A stretch of 64,000 bases of DNA from Bog-532 sp963830385 (GTDB lineage Bacteria > Actinomycetota > Actinomycetes > Streptosporangiales > Streptosporangiaceae), in contig CAWHMD010000008.1 in assembly GCA_963830385.1 (NCBI GenBank), positions 992,001-1,056,000 on the forward strand, in the 5' to 3' direction. The first letter of the stretch is position 1, and each line of letters starts with the position of its first letter. The notes under the pieces were generated by a model. The model saw nothing but the letters and a program-made list of their open reading frames with translations. It was not told the origin of the DNA and did no database searches. Shown here piece by piece: positions 51,286-60,037 of this stretch. Position numbers and translations under genes: made by a program.

Positions 51286-52983
51286 ATGAGGCATAGATAC
51301 CTGAAGGGCATCGCCGCGGCGATGGTCCTCGGCCTGGGGGTCGCGGCCTGCTCGAGCAGCGGGCACAGCGGCAAGTCCGGGTCCACGGGCAGCACCAAGA
51401 CCATATCGATCACCGAAGAAGCGGTCACCGGCGTCACGTTCACCAAGAACTTCAACCCGTTCGACGTGAACTCGTTCGCCTCCCAGGTGGACGCCAAGTC
51501 GCTGCTGTTCGAGCCGCTGTTCGAGTTCGACGCGCTCAAGCCCGGGGTCATCCACCCCGAGCTCGGCACCAAGTACGCCTGGTCCAACGGCGGCAAGACG
51601 CTCACCGTCACGCTGCGTCAGGGCGTCAAGTTCAGCGACGGCCAGCCGTTCACCAGCGCCGACGCCGCCTTCACGTTCAACACGATCAAGTCCAACGCGG
51701 CCGCCAACTACAGCGGCCTGCCCACGATCACCAGCGTCTCGGCGCCGGACGCCAGCACGCTGGTGCTGAACTTCCAGGCGGCCCAGTACGCGAACCTGTT
51801 CTCGATCCTGGGCAACACGTTCATGGTGCCCAAGCACACGTTCTCCTCGCTCAGCAATGTGGCCACGGCGGCGGTGGCCAACCCGGTCGGCACCGGGCCG
51901 TACGTGCTGAAGTCGTTCACCACCCAGCAGGTCACGTTCGTCTCCAACCCCAAGTGGTGGGGCGGCAAGCCCGCGATCAACCAGGTCAACATCCCCTACT
52001 ACTCGGGTAACCAGGCGGCCACCACCGCGCTGGCGGCGGGCCAGCTGGACTGGGCGGGCAACGAGATCCCGAACCTGAAGCAGCTGTACACGAGCAAGGA
52101 CCCGACCCACAACCACTACTGGTTCCCCGGCGGCAACACGGTCACGCTGTGGATCAACGTGGCCAAGGGCGGCCCGCTGGCCGACCCCAAGGTGCGCCAG
52201 GCGATCAGCGCCGGCGTCAACCGCCAGGAGCTGTCGGTCAAGGGCGAGTACGGCTACGAGGCTCCGGCCACGTCCACCAGCGGCCTGATCCTGCCCGCGC
52301 AGCAGCAGTTCCAGGACCCGAGCCTGGCCAACGACCTGTCCCCCACGGCCAACAAGTCCAAGGTCGACTCGATCCTGACCGCGGACGGGTACAAGAAGGA
52401 CAGCAAGGGCTTCTACGCCAAGGACGGCAAGGAGATCTCGTTCGCGGTCGAGGACCCGACCGCGTTCACCGACTACTACGCGGACGCCCAGCTGCTCGTG
52501 GGTGAGATGAAGGCGGTCGGAATCAACGCCACCGTGGACGGCGTGGCCGCGCCCTCGTGGTTCACCGACGTCCAGGACGGCAACTTCCAGACCGCGGTGC
52601 ACTGGGGCGGCGGCGCGGGTGGCACGTCCAACCCGTACCCGTTCGGCCAGTTCCAGTACTGGATGGACAACACGCTGACGGCCAAGGTGGGCGCCAGCGC
52701 GGCTTCCAACTACGGCCGTTACAGCAACAACCAGGCCCAGGCGGCGATCACCGCGTTCGAGAACACCAACGACGCGACCGCCCAGCAGAAGCAGCTGAAC
52801 ATCCTGGAGAACCTGGAGTCGACCGAGATGCCGACGATCCCGCTGATGTACGGCGCGGACTGGAACGAGTACAGCACGGCCAGGATCTCCGGCTGGCCCA
52901 CCCAGTCCAACCCCTACATGGACCCGGCGCCGGACGACCCGGAGGTCGGTTACATCCTGACGCACCTGCAGCCCGCGTCCTGA
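51286..52983 (+). CDS. Family-5 extracellular solute-binding lipoprotein
   Basis: The receptor of the ABC transporter, 565 residues. ATG 51286 gives MRHRYLKGIAAAMVLGLGVA with a lipobox at Cys22 (GVAACSSS). SBP_bac_5 features: LLFEPLFEFDALKPGVIHPE, TLTVTLRQGVKFSDGQPFTS, NPVGTGPYVLKSFTTQQVTF and LWINVAKGGPLADPKVRQAI. Members bind peptides or, in a well-known subset, cello- and other oligosaccharides. The LacI regulator and GH3 beta-glucosidase in the same operon favour a sugar ligand here (inference). The stop codon is followed after one base by the TTG of the GH3 gene. Confidence 0.92.
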   Translation: MRHRYLKGIAAAMVLGLGVAACSSSGHSGKSGSTGSTKTISITEEAVTGVTFTKNFNPFDVNSFASQVDAKSLLFEPLFEFDALKPGVIHPELGTKYAWSNGGKTLTVTLRQGVKFSDGQPFTSADAAFTFNTIKSNAAANYSGLPTITSVSAPDASTLVLNFQAAQYANLFSILGNTFMVPKHTFSSLSNVATAAVANPVGTGPYVLKSFTTQQVTFVSNPKWWGGKPAINQVNIPYYSGNQAATTALAAGQLDWAGNEIPNLKQLYTSKDPTHNHYWFPGGNTVTLWINVAKGGPLADPKVRQAISAGVNRQELSVKGEYGYEAPATSTSGLILPAQQQFQDPSLANDLSPTANKSKVDSILTADGYKKDSKGFYAKDGKEISFAVEDPTAFTDYYADAQLLVGEMKAVGINATVDGVAAPSWFTDVQDGNFQTAVHWGGGAGGTSNPYPFGQFQYWMDNTLTAKVGASAASNYGRYSNNQAQAAITAFENTNDATAQQKQLNILENLESTEMPTIPLMYGADWNEYSTARISGWPTQSNPYMDPAPDDPEVGYILTHLQPAS

Positions 52984-52984
52984 G

Positions 52985-55489
52985 TTGAAGAACAGTTACG
53001 ACGAGCGGGCTCCGCGTCTCGGCGCGGGGCCCGCCCCGTCTCTCCCAGGGCTGGCGGCGCTGACGCTGGCGGAGAAGATCCGCCTGCTGACCGGGGCCGA
53101 CAACTGGCGCACGGTGGCCGACGACGCGCTCGGCCTGCGCCCGCTGGCCATGTCGGACGGCCCGGCCGGGGTCCGCGGCATCGTGATGGACGAGCGGGCG
53201 CCGTCGTCCAGCCTGCCCTGCCCGTCGGCGCTGGGCGCCACCTGGGACCCCGCCCTGGTGGCGGAGGTCGGGGCGGCGCTCGGGGCCGAGGCCCGGGGCA
53301 AGGACCTCGACATCGTGCTCGCGCCGACCGTGCACCTGATGCGCACCCCGCTCGGCGGCCGCGGGTTCGAGTGCTTCTCCGAGGACCCGGTGCTCACCGC
53401 CGGGATCGCCGCCGCCTACGTGCGGGGCGTGCAGGGCGCCGGGGTGGCCTGCGCGATCAAGCACTACCTGTGCAACGAGTCGGAGACGGAGCGCTGGACC
53501 TACGACGTCCGGGTCGGGCCTGATGTGCTGCGCGAGCTGTACCTGGTGCCGTTCGAGACCTGCGTCCGGGACGCCGGCGTGGCGGTGGTGATGGCCGGCT
53601 ACAACTCGGTGAACGGCGCCTCCATGACCGAGAACGAGGCGCTGATCCAGCGCGTGCTCAAGGACGAGTGGGGGTTCGCGGGCGCGGTGCTCTCGGACTG
53701 GCACGCGGCCCGCAGCACCGAGGCCACCGCGCTGGCCGGCCTCGACCTGGCCATGCCGGGGCCGGACGGCCCGTGGGGCGAGAAGCTGGCCGCCGCGGTG
53801 CGAGCCGGCCGGGTGCCCGAAGAACTCATCGACGACAAGGTGCGGCGGCTGCTGCACGTGGCCGGGCAGGTCGGGGCGCCGGCCAGCGGAGCCGGCGGCC
53901 TACGGGCCGACCCGGGGCTGCTGCGGCGGGCGGCGGCGGCCGCGTTCACGCTGCTGCGCAACCCGGGCGGGGCGCTGCCGCTGGAGACGTCCGGGCCGGA
54001 GGCGGTCCGGCGGGTGGCGCTGATCGGGCCGAACGCGGTGCAGCCGGTCACCCAGGGCGGCGGCAGCGCCGCGGTGCCGCAGGCCGGGGTGGCCACCCCG
54101 GCCGACGCGCTCGCGGCCGCGCTGGCCGGGTCGGCCGAGCTGGTCGTCGAGCCGGGCTGCATCACCTGGGAGGCCGTGCCCCAGCCGGAACCGTCGGCGC
54201 TGACCGACCCGGAGACCGGGGAGGGCGGCACCCGGGTGGAGTTCCGGGCCGCGGACGGCGGGTTGCTGGGGGCCGAGCACCGGACCGCCACCATGTTCAC
54301 CTGGTGGGAAGGGCTGCCGGAGGGCGTGGGCTGGGGCGGCCAGGGCCGGATCGTGCTGCGGACCCGGTTCCGGGCCGCACACGACGGCCCGCACCTGATC
54401 GGTGCGGGCGGGGTCGGGCAGCTCACGCTGAGCGTCGGCGGCCAGGTCCGCGCGCAGGGCCGGACCCCGGTCCCGGCCGATCCGGTCGAGGCGATGGTCC
54501 GGCCGGGCGAGATCCGCGCCACCGTGGCCCTGCGGGCCGGTCAGGACGCCGAGCTCGAGGTCGTGCTGCTGCCGGAGAACTGGAAGCAGGGCCCGATCTC
54601 GATCCGGCTCGGGGTGGTGCCCGCTCCCGACGAGGACGCGCTGCTGGAGGCGGCGGTACGGGCGGCCACCGGCGCCGACGCCGCAGTGGTCGTCGTCGGG
54701 TCCGGTCCGGCGTCCGAGAGTGAGGGCTTCGACCGGCCGGGCCTGGCCCTGGCCGGGCGGCAGGACGAGCTCGTCCGCCGGGTCGCGGCCGTCAACGGCC
54801 GGACGATCGTCGTGGTCAACGCGGGCATGCCGGTGCTGATGCCGTGGGCCGGCGAGGTGGCCGCGGTCGGCTACGCCTGGCTGCCGGGGCAGGCCATGGG
54901 CGCCGCGCTGGCCGACGTGCTGCTGGGCCGGGCCGAGCCCGGCGGCCGGCTGCCGGTCACGATGCCGGCCGCCGAGGCCGACTGCCCGGTGCTGCAGGCC
55001 CGTCCCGACGACGGCGTGCTCAGCTACGACGAGGGCCTGCTGATCGGGTACCGGGGCTTCGACCGGGCCGGGACCGAGCCGCAGTTCCCGTTCGGGCACG
55101 GCCTCGGGTACACCAGCTGGGCGCTGGAAGCGCTGCGGGTGGACGAGGCGGCCAGCGCGAAGGCCGGAGCCGACCTGGCGGTGACGGTGGTGGCGCGGAA
55201 CACCGGGTCCCGGCCCGGGCGGGACGTGGTGCAGGTGTACGTCGCTCCCCCGCCCGGTGGCGACCCCGGCCGTCCGGTGCGCACGCTGGCAGGGTTCGCG
55301 TCGGTGACGGCGGCACCGGGTGAGGCTGCGGAGCTGCGGATACCCGTGCCAGCCCGGGCGTTCCAGCGATGGGACGAGGCGTCGGGAGGCTGGGTCTGCC
55401 CGCCCGGTGAGTACACCGTCGCGGCCGGGCACTCCTCGCGGGATCTGCCTCTTTCGGTACGGGTGATGCGGTCTCAGTTGGGACTGTAG
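52985..55489 (+). CDS. GH3 beta-glucosidase with PA14-like insertion
   Basis: Cytoplasmic (no signal peptide) glycoside hydrolase of 834 residues. The start must be TTG 52985: an in-frame stop lies upstream, and no ATG or GTG occurs before the conserved N-terminal TLAEKIRLLTGADNW. The (beta/alpha)8 domain has KHYLCNESETERW and the nucleophile Asp238 in GAVLSDWHAARST. The second domain has the acid/base candidate Glu580 in SESEGFDRPGLAL. A PA14-like module (about 410-545) and a C-terminal Fn3-like domain (RPGRDVVQVYV) complete the bgl architecture. It would release glucose or another sugar from imported oligosaccharides. Its last 16 bases overlap the convergent Lon-domain gene. Confidence 0.93.
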   Translation: MKNSYDERAPRLGAGPAPSLPGLAALTLAEKIRLLTGADNWRTVADDALGLRPLAMSDGPAGVRGIVMDERAPSSSLPCPSALGATWDPALVAEVGAALGAEARGKDLDIVLAPTVHLMRTPLGGRGFECFSEDPVLTAGIAAAYVRGVQGAGVACAIKHYLCNESETERWTYDVRVGPDVLRELYLVPFETCVRDAGVAVVMAGYNSVNGASMTENEALIQRVLKDEWGFAGAVLSDWHAARSTEATALAGLDLAMPGPDGPWGEKLAAAVRAGRVPEELIDDKVRRLLHVAGQVGAPASGAGGLRADPGLLRRAAAAAFTLLRNPGGALPLETSGPEAVRRVALIGPNAVQPVTQGGGSAAVPQAGVATPADALAAALAGSAELVVEPGCITWEAVPQPEPSALTDPETGEGGTRVEFRAADGGLLGAEHRTATMFTWWEGLPEGVGWGGQGRIVLRTRFRAAHDGPHLIGAGGVGQLTLSVGGQVRAQGRTPVPADPVEAMVRPGEIRATVALRAGQDAELEVVLLPENWKQGPISIRLGVVPAPDEDALLEAAVRAATGADAAVVVVGSGPASESEGFDRPGLALAGRQDELVRRVAAVNGRTIVVVNAGMPVLMPWAGEVAAVGYAWLPGQAMGAALADVLLGRAEPGGRLPVTMPAAEADCPVLQARPDDGVLSYDEGLLIGYRGFDRAGTEPQFPFGHGLGYTSWALEALRVDEAASAKAGADLAVTVVARNTGSRPGRDVVQVYVAPPPGGDPGRPVRTLAGFASVTAAPGEAAELRIPVPARAFQRWDEASGGWVCPPGEYTVAAGHSSRDLPLSVRVMRSQLGL

Positions 55490-56142
55490 GGGGCGTAGCG
55501 CAGGTCGGGCGCGGGGCGGGCGGTGAGCGTCTGCAGCATCGTGGTCTCGCGGGCGAGCATGGCCCGCTCCGCGGTCAGGCGGCTGAGCGAGTCCGGCTCG
55601 GCCAGCAGCGACTGCCGGTCCGGCAGGTCGATGATCATCGCCGCCGCCACCAGGTAGGACAGCAGGACCGGCTCCTCGGGCACTTCGGGCACGCTGACCT
55701 CGGCCAGGCCGCGGGCGCTGAGCACGTCCAGGTAGCCCTGGAAGGCCTCGGCGACCAGGTGCGCGGCCCGGCCGGCGGCGGCCGAGTCGCCCTCGTCCTC
55801 GGCCAGGAACGCGACGTCGCCCTGCAGGTAGGGGCGGGACTCGTCCATGGCCTCGAGCCGGAACCGCTGGCTGCCGACGGTGACGACCTCGTAGCCGCCC
55901 TGCTCGTTCTGCTCGGCCTCGCGCACGGTCGCGGCGCAGCCGACCTCGTGCAGGGCGGAGACGCCTTCGATACCGGTCTCGCGGCCCTTCTTGATCGCGA
56001 TGACGCCGAACTGGCGCGGCTCGGGGCCGCCCAGCAGGTCCCGCATCAGTTCCTTGTACCGGTCCTCGAAGATGTGCAGCGGCAGCAGCATGCCGGGGAA
56101 CAAGACGGTGCCGAGCGGGAAAAGCGGCAGCCTATCGGTCAT
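55474..56142 (-). CDS. Lon protease N-terminal (substrate-binding) domain protein
   Basis: A stand-alone LON domain protein of 222 residues without ATPase or protease parts. MTDRLPLFPLGTVLFPGMLL, PLHIFEDRYKELMRDLL and QFGVIAIKKGRETGIEGVSA are the conserved elements. The rest is helical. Such proteins are common in actinomycetes and may act as adaptors. ATG 56142 is preceded by TATGGT six bases away and no ribosome site, so it is probably leaderless. Convergent with the GH3 gene and divergent from the transglutaminase-like gene. Confidence 0.87.
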   Translation of the reverse strand: MTDRLPLFPLGTVLFPGMLLPLHIFEDRYKELMRDLLGGPEPRQFGVIAIKKGRETGIEGVSALHEVGCAATVREAEQNEQGGYEVVTVGSQRFRLEAMDESRPYLQGDVAFLAEDEGDSAAAGRAAHLVAEAFQGYLDVLSARGLAEVSVPEVPEEPVLLSYLVAAAMIIDLPDRQSLLAEPDSLSRLTAERAMLARETTMLQTLTARPAPDLRYAPYSPN

Positions 56143-56148
56143 GTCGTG

Positions 56149-56154
56149 ACCATA
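56149..56154 (-). promoter_or_regulatory. -10 element of the leaderless Lon-domain gene
   Basis: TATGGT on the minus strand ends 6 bases before ATG 56142; no Shine-Dalgarno is present. Confidence 0.5.
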
Positions 56155-56240
56155 TGCCGATTGCGCTGGGCCGGCTACATCTGGGTAGAGCGGCTTTACC
56201 CGGAAATCACCCGGAAACATCTGGCGACAAGGATGGAACC

Positions 56241-57056
56241 GTGCAAACACGGCAAGTCAGGATCGGGTGCGGTTTCACCTACGTGGCGGAGATCGAGACG
56301 CCGGTGGTGTTCCACATCCAGCCGCGCCCGGCGGCGCAGATCGCACTGGCCGGGGCCCAGCTGGAGGCCGGCCCGTCGATGGCCCTGCACTCCTACACCG
56401 ACCTGTACGGCAATCCGTGCGTGCGGGCGGTCCTGCCGGCCGGGCGGTCGGTGGTCCGCTACGGCGCGGTGGCCACCGTCCCCGACGCGGCCGAGGACGC
56501 CGACGAGGACGCGCCCGAGCAGACGCCGGCGACCCTGCCGGATGACACCCTGCTGTACACGCTGCCCAGCCGGTTCTGCCTGCCCGACCTGCTCGGCAAC
56601 GAGGCGTGGTCGCGGTTCGGCGGCCTGGCGCCGGGTTACCGCCGGGTCCAGGCCATCTGCGACTACGTGCACGACCACCTGACCTTCGCCTACGGCAGCA
56701 CCACGGCGACCTCGACCGCCGCCGACGTGTTCGAGTCCGGGCGCGGGGTGTGCCGGGACTTCACCCACCTGGCCATCTCGTTCTGCCGGGCGCTGAACAT
56801 CCCGGCCCGCTACGTGTTCGGCTACCTGCCGGACATGGACGTGCCGCCGGACCCGGCCCCGATGGACTTCGCGGCCTGGATGGAGGTGTGGCTGGGCGAC
56901 CGGTGGTGGACGTTCGACCCGCGGAACAACATCCGGCGCAAGGGCCGCATCGTGATCGGCCGCGGCCGGGACGCCTCCGACGTGGCCATGGCCACCACGT
57001 TCGGCGGGCCGCTGCTGGAGCAGATGCTGGTCCAGGCCGAGGAGGACGCGGTCTAA
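56241..57056 (+). CDS. Transglutaminase-like (CPA/N-like) protein, catalytic His apparently missing
   Basis: A 271-residue protein with an N-terminal beta domain (VRIGCGFTYVAEIETPVVFH) and a C-terminal transglutaminase-like domain. The nucleophile is Cys171 in FESGRGVCRDFTHLAISFCR. The segment that normally supplies the His is MDFAAWMEVWLGDRWWTFDP, where position 211 is Ala; the Asp follows at 226 (TFDPRNN). The end has GRIVIGRGRDASDVAMATTF, typical of this actinomycete subgroup. GTG 56241 has AAGGATGGA upstream. Activity is doubtful unless another His substitutes. Its end overlaps the adjacent pseudogene by four bases. Confidence 0.85.
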   Translation: MQTRQVRIGCGFTYVAEIETPVVFHIQPRPAAQIALAGAQLEAGPSMALHSYTDLYGNPCVRAVLPAGRSVVRYGAVATVPDAAEDADEDAPEQTPATLPDDTLLYTLPSRFCLPDLLGNEAWSRFGGLAPGYRRVQAICDYVHDHLTFAYGSTTATSTAADVFESGRGVCRDFTHLAISFCRALNIPARYVFGYLPDMDVPPDPAPMDFAAWMEVWLGDRWWTFDPRNNIRRKGRIVIGRGRDASDVAMATTFGGPLLEQMLVQAEEDAV

Positions 57057-57982
57057 GTGAGGCGGGGCGGGTGCTCCAGCATCTCGCCGGCCGCCCGGCG
57101 GATGGCCAGCACCCGGGTGCGGGCCGACAGCTCACCCATGGCCAGCCCGTTCAGGCCGCCGCTGGCGCTGACCGTCAGCCGGGCCACCAGCAGCGGCTGG
57201 TCGTCGGCGTAGAACGTGCTCAGCACGTCTGGTCGCGGACGGCCAGGCCGGTCTCCAGGTTGGCCAGGTCGTCGCTGGCCACCACCACCGGCACGCGCAG
57301 GGCGCGGAGCTGGCTGAGGCGGCGGTTGCCCTCGTTCTTGTCCACCGCCACCACGTCCCGGCCGGCGCTGACCAGCGTCTGGATGACCTGGGTGCCGACC
57401 GTGCCGAGGCCGATCACGATCACGTGGCCGGACAGCCCGGTGATCCGCTGGCGGCCGAGCGACTCCTCGATCCGGCGGCTGACGATCATGTTGGTCAGCA
57501 TCGCGAAGAACACGGCCACGAACGTCGCGCCCAGCAGCATGAGGCCGATCGCCCCGGCCATCAGCCACGGGTCCTGGCCGCGGAAGCTGAAGTCGCCGTA
57601 CCCGACGGTGGTGACGGTCTCGACCGCGAAGTAGCCGGCCGACAGCAGCGAGATGTGCCGGGGTTGGCCGGACGGGGAGGGCAGCCAGTAGACCGCGTGC
57701 AGGATCAGCGTGGCCCCGACCAGCACCAGGATCAGCGCGGCGAGAGCGGTCGCCATCCGCCAGTCCGCGGCCGCCCGCAGCAGTGAGAGGGTCACCAGCC
57801 GGATCCGGTGGCCGAGGCCGCGCTGACGGCGGTCCCGGGCCCGCCGCAGCTGGCCGCCGATCCCGGCCGCCCGCAGCTCGTCCGGGGTGCCGAACACGGT
57901 GACCCGGTCCCCCCTGGCTGACCCGGTAGTCGCGCCCGGGGCAGACCGCCGGGTCGCCCTGGGCGGGCAGCACGGTGAGCGT
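57053..57982 (-). pseudogene. Decayed ion-channel/TrkA-N (RCK) protein
   Basis: Remnant of the actinomycete family with RCK, two-TM ion channel and second RCK domains. Intact pieces are the pore helix region SAGYFAVETVTTVGYGDFSF (selectivity-filter-like TVGYG), FFAMLTNMIVSRRIEESLGR and the nucleotide loop GHVIVIGLGTVGTQVIQTL. It is damaged in four ways. An in-frame TAA precedes LTVLPAQGDPAVCPG and the first RCK domain is absent. A run of six C on the plus strand (57909-57914) shifts the frame between YRVSQG and DRVTVFGTPDELRAAG. VPVVVA joins directly to SDDLANLETGLAVRDQ, missing about 35 residues. That block joins out of frame to DVLSTFYADDQPLLVARLTV. Not functional. Confidence 0.8.
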
Positions 57983-58023
57983 TTACCCTCGCGTCGACCC
58001 GGCCGGCCGGGCACCATGGGCAG

Positions 58024-58413
58024 ATGACAGACCGGGCGGCGGTCAGCCGGTGGCTGGCCGGATACGAGGCCGCGTGGCGGGCGCCGGGCACCGAACGGCT
58101 GGCCGGGCTGTTCACCGGGGACGTCACCTATCGCCAGTCCCCGTACGAAGAACCGGTCATCGGCCTGGCGGCCGTCGGCCGGATGTGGGACGAGGAACGG
58201 GCCGGCCCGGATGAGGTGTTCACCCTGGCTACCGAGATCCTGGCCGTGGACGGGCCCACGGCCGTGGTGCGGGCCGAGGTCTGTTACACCGGCCCGGTCC
58301 AGCAGGAGTATCGCGACCTGTGGGTCACGCGCATCGGTGCCGACGGGCTGTGCAGCTGGTTCGAGGAGTGGCCGTACTGGCCTGGCCGGCCCTACGCACT
58401 CGGGGACACCTAG
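58024..58413 (+). CDS. NTF2-like / SnoaL-like protein
   Basis: A 129-residue single cone-shaped NTF2 fold. VSRWLAGYEAAWRAPGTERL with AGLFTGDVTYRQSPYEEPVI, GLAAVGRMWDEERAGPDEV and WFEEWPYWPGRPYAL are the family landmarks (helix, then strands; final Trp/Tyr-rich strand). Usually such proteins bind small ligands or act as enzymes of varied type; no catalytic Asp/His pair is clear. ATG 58024. The stop codon touches the stop codon of the convergent phospholipase-D-like gene with no gap. Confidence 0.85.
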   Translation: MTDRAAVSRWLAGYEAAWRAPGTERLAGLFTGDVTYRQSPYEEPVIGLAAVGRMWDEERAGPDEVFTLATEILAVDGPTAVVRAEVCYTGPVQQEYRDLWVTRIGADGLCSWFEEWPYWPGRPYALGDT

Positions 58414-60027
58414 TCAGTCGGAACGGGCCTGCTGGCGCGCCAGGTGGTCCCAGTCGTGCTGGAAGATCTGCTGGAAGTACCGGGCGGCGTCGGGGTGCTC
58501 GATGATGACGCCGGCGTCGCGGTTGTAGAGGGTGCCGTCGGTGGACCAGTTCTGGCTGCTGACCAGTACCCGCTGGCCGTCGGCGATGATGCCCTTGTTG
58601 TGCACGTTGTTCTGGATGCGGACGTTGTTCACCACGTCCAGGCCGAGGGCCTGCAGCTGTTCCAGGTAGCCGGCCGTCTCGGACTCGCTCATGATGATCT
58701 TGACGTCGACGCCGGCGGCCTGGCGGTCGATGACCGCCTGCACCAGGTCGACGAAGCCCTGCGAGGTGGCGTCGGTCTGCCGGGGCAGCTCGATGTACTG
58801 GAACTGCAGGTACAGCGTCTGGCTGGCCGAGGCGATGAGGGCCTTGACCGCGCCGGTGTAGACGCCCGGGTCCGGGGTCAGCAGCGGGGTGATCCGCATC
58901 GTCCCGCTGACCGTCGCGGGCGCGAAGAAGCTGGCGAACGGCGGCGTCTCGGTGCTGCCGAGCGAGGGCGGGGGCAGCGGCGAGCCGGGCTGCTCGGCCG
59001 GGCCGTTGTGGGCGGCGGCCACGGCCAGGTCGTGCCGGATGTAGTCCTCGAACACCCCGGCCAGCTCGGCCTGCTCGACCACCACGTGCCAGTCCCGGTC
59101 CCGGTGCCGGGCCTCCTGCGCGTCGGCGGCCTGGCCGGCGGCGCCGCGGGCGGCCGGGTCGATGCCGGGCTGGTTGGAGTTGTTCCAGTTCCCGCTGGAC
59201 AGCCAGAACGCCGCCCGGTCCCGCACCGCGACCTTGATGTGGTAGGCGCTCGGGAAGATCCAGGCAGTGGCGTCCTTGTCGGTCCGGGTCAGCGCCCAGG
59301 CCTGCGTGAACCCCGGGGCGACGGCCTGCCCGAGCGCGGCCACGGTGTCCGGGTCGGTCTGGTCCGCGGTCGGGTTCTTGGCCGGGTGGTCCAGCACCAG
59401 GGTGAGCTGCTTGCCCCGGAGATCGGCCTCGACCGCGTCGAGCACGTGCGCGGAGGTGAAGTCGTAGAGCCCGACGGTCAGCGAGCCGGTGGTCGCGGCC
59501 AGGAAGTCGCGCAGGAACGGCCAGCCGCTGTCGGGGCTGGCCGACAGGTGGATGGTGGCGTCCGCGTCGACCGGGGCGAGCGTCACGCCCGGCGGCCCGT
59601 CGTAGCTGAGCTGCTGCTTGGCGGCCGTTTTGGCCGCGAGCTGCGCGTGCGCCGAGGCGACCGCCACCGGGCGCAGGCCCGGCTGGGCCCCGCCCAGCAC
59701 CCGTTCGTCGGCGAAGTGCGGCACCGAGCCCTGATCCGGCGCCAGCCGCAGCCTGGCCGCGTAGCCTCGAGGATCCTCCAGCTCCTGGCGCTTGGCCGCC
59801 GAGGCCTGCCGGACGTCGGTCGGCACCCCGCCGACCTCAGCGGGCAGCAGGTCGGCGGCGGGTGGGTGCGGGACCTTGCGGGCCACGGTGACGACGACGG
59901 CCGGGGCCGGGGTGAGCCAGCCGCCGGTCACCTTGTAGCCGGGCCGGACGGACAGCACACCCGGCTTGCTGAGCTCGCCCAGGTGCTCGCCGATGACGTT
60001 GCTCAGGCCGGACAGGTCCTCAGCCAC
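58414..60027 (-). CDS. Phospholipase D-like protein, two HKD motifs
   Basis: A 537-residue member of the PLD superfamily. The first half-site is YHIKVAVRDRAAFWLSSGNW (His263, Lys265), the second NNVHNKGIIADGQRVLVSSQ with SQNWSTDG (around residue 475). Together they form the two-His catalytic centre of phosphatidyl/nucleic acid hydrolases. A 150-residue N-terminal extension (GYKVTGGWLTPAPAVVVTVA) has no recognisable domain. No signal peptide is seen. GTG at 60027. It precedes no partner on the strand except the FAD monooxygenase 11 bases upstream, with which it may form an operon. Substrate unknown. Confidence 0.85.
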   Translation of the reverse strand: MAEDLSGLSNVIGEHLGELSKPGVLSVRPGYKVTGGWLTPAPAVVVTVARKVPHPPAADLLPAEVGGVPTDVRQASAAKRQELEDPRGYAARLRLAPDQGSVPHFADERVLGGAQPGLRPVAVASAHAQLAAKTAAKQQLSYDGPPGVTLAPVDADATIHLSASPDSGWPFLRDFLAATTGSLTVGLYDFTSAHVLDAVEADLRGKQLTLVLDHPAKNPTADQTDPDTVAALGQAVAPGFTQAWALTRTDKDATAWIFPSAYHIKVAVRDRAAFWLSSGNWNNSNQPGIDPAARGAAGQAADAQEARHRDRDWHVVVEQAELAGVFEDYIRHDLAVAAAHNGPAEQPGSPLPPPSLGSTETPPFASFFAPATVSGTMRITPLLTPDPGVYTGAVKALIASASQTLYLQFQYIELPRQTDATSQGFVDLVQAVIDRQAAGVDVKIIMSESETAGYLEQLQALGLDVVNNVRIQNNVHNKGIIADGQRVLVSSQNWSTDGTLYNRDAGVIIEHPDAARYFQQIFQHDWDHLARQQARSD

Positions 60028-60037
60028 GGCCGCCCCC

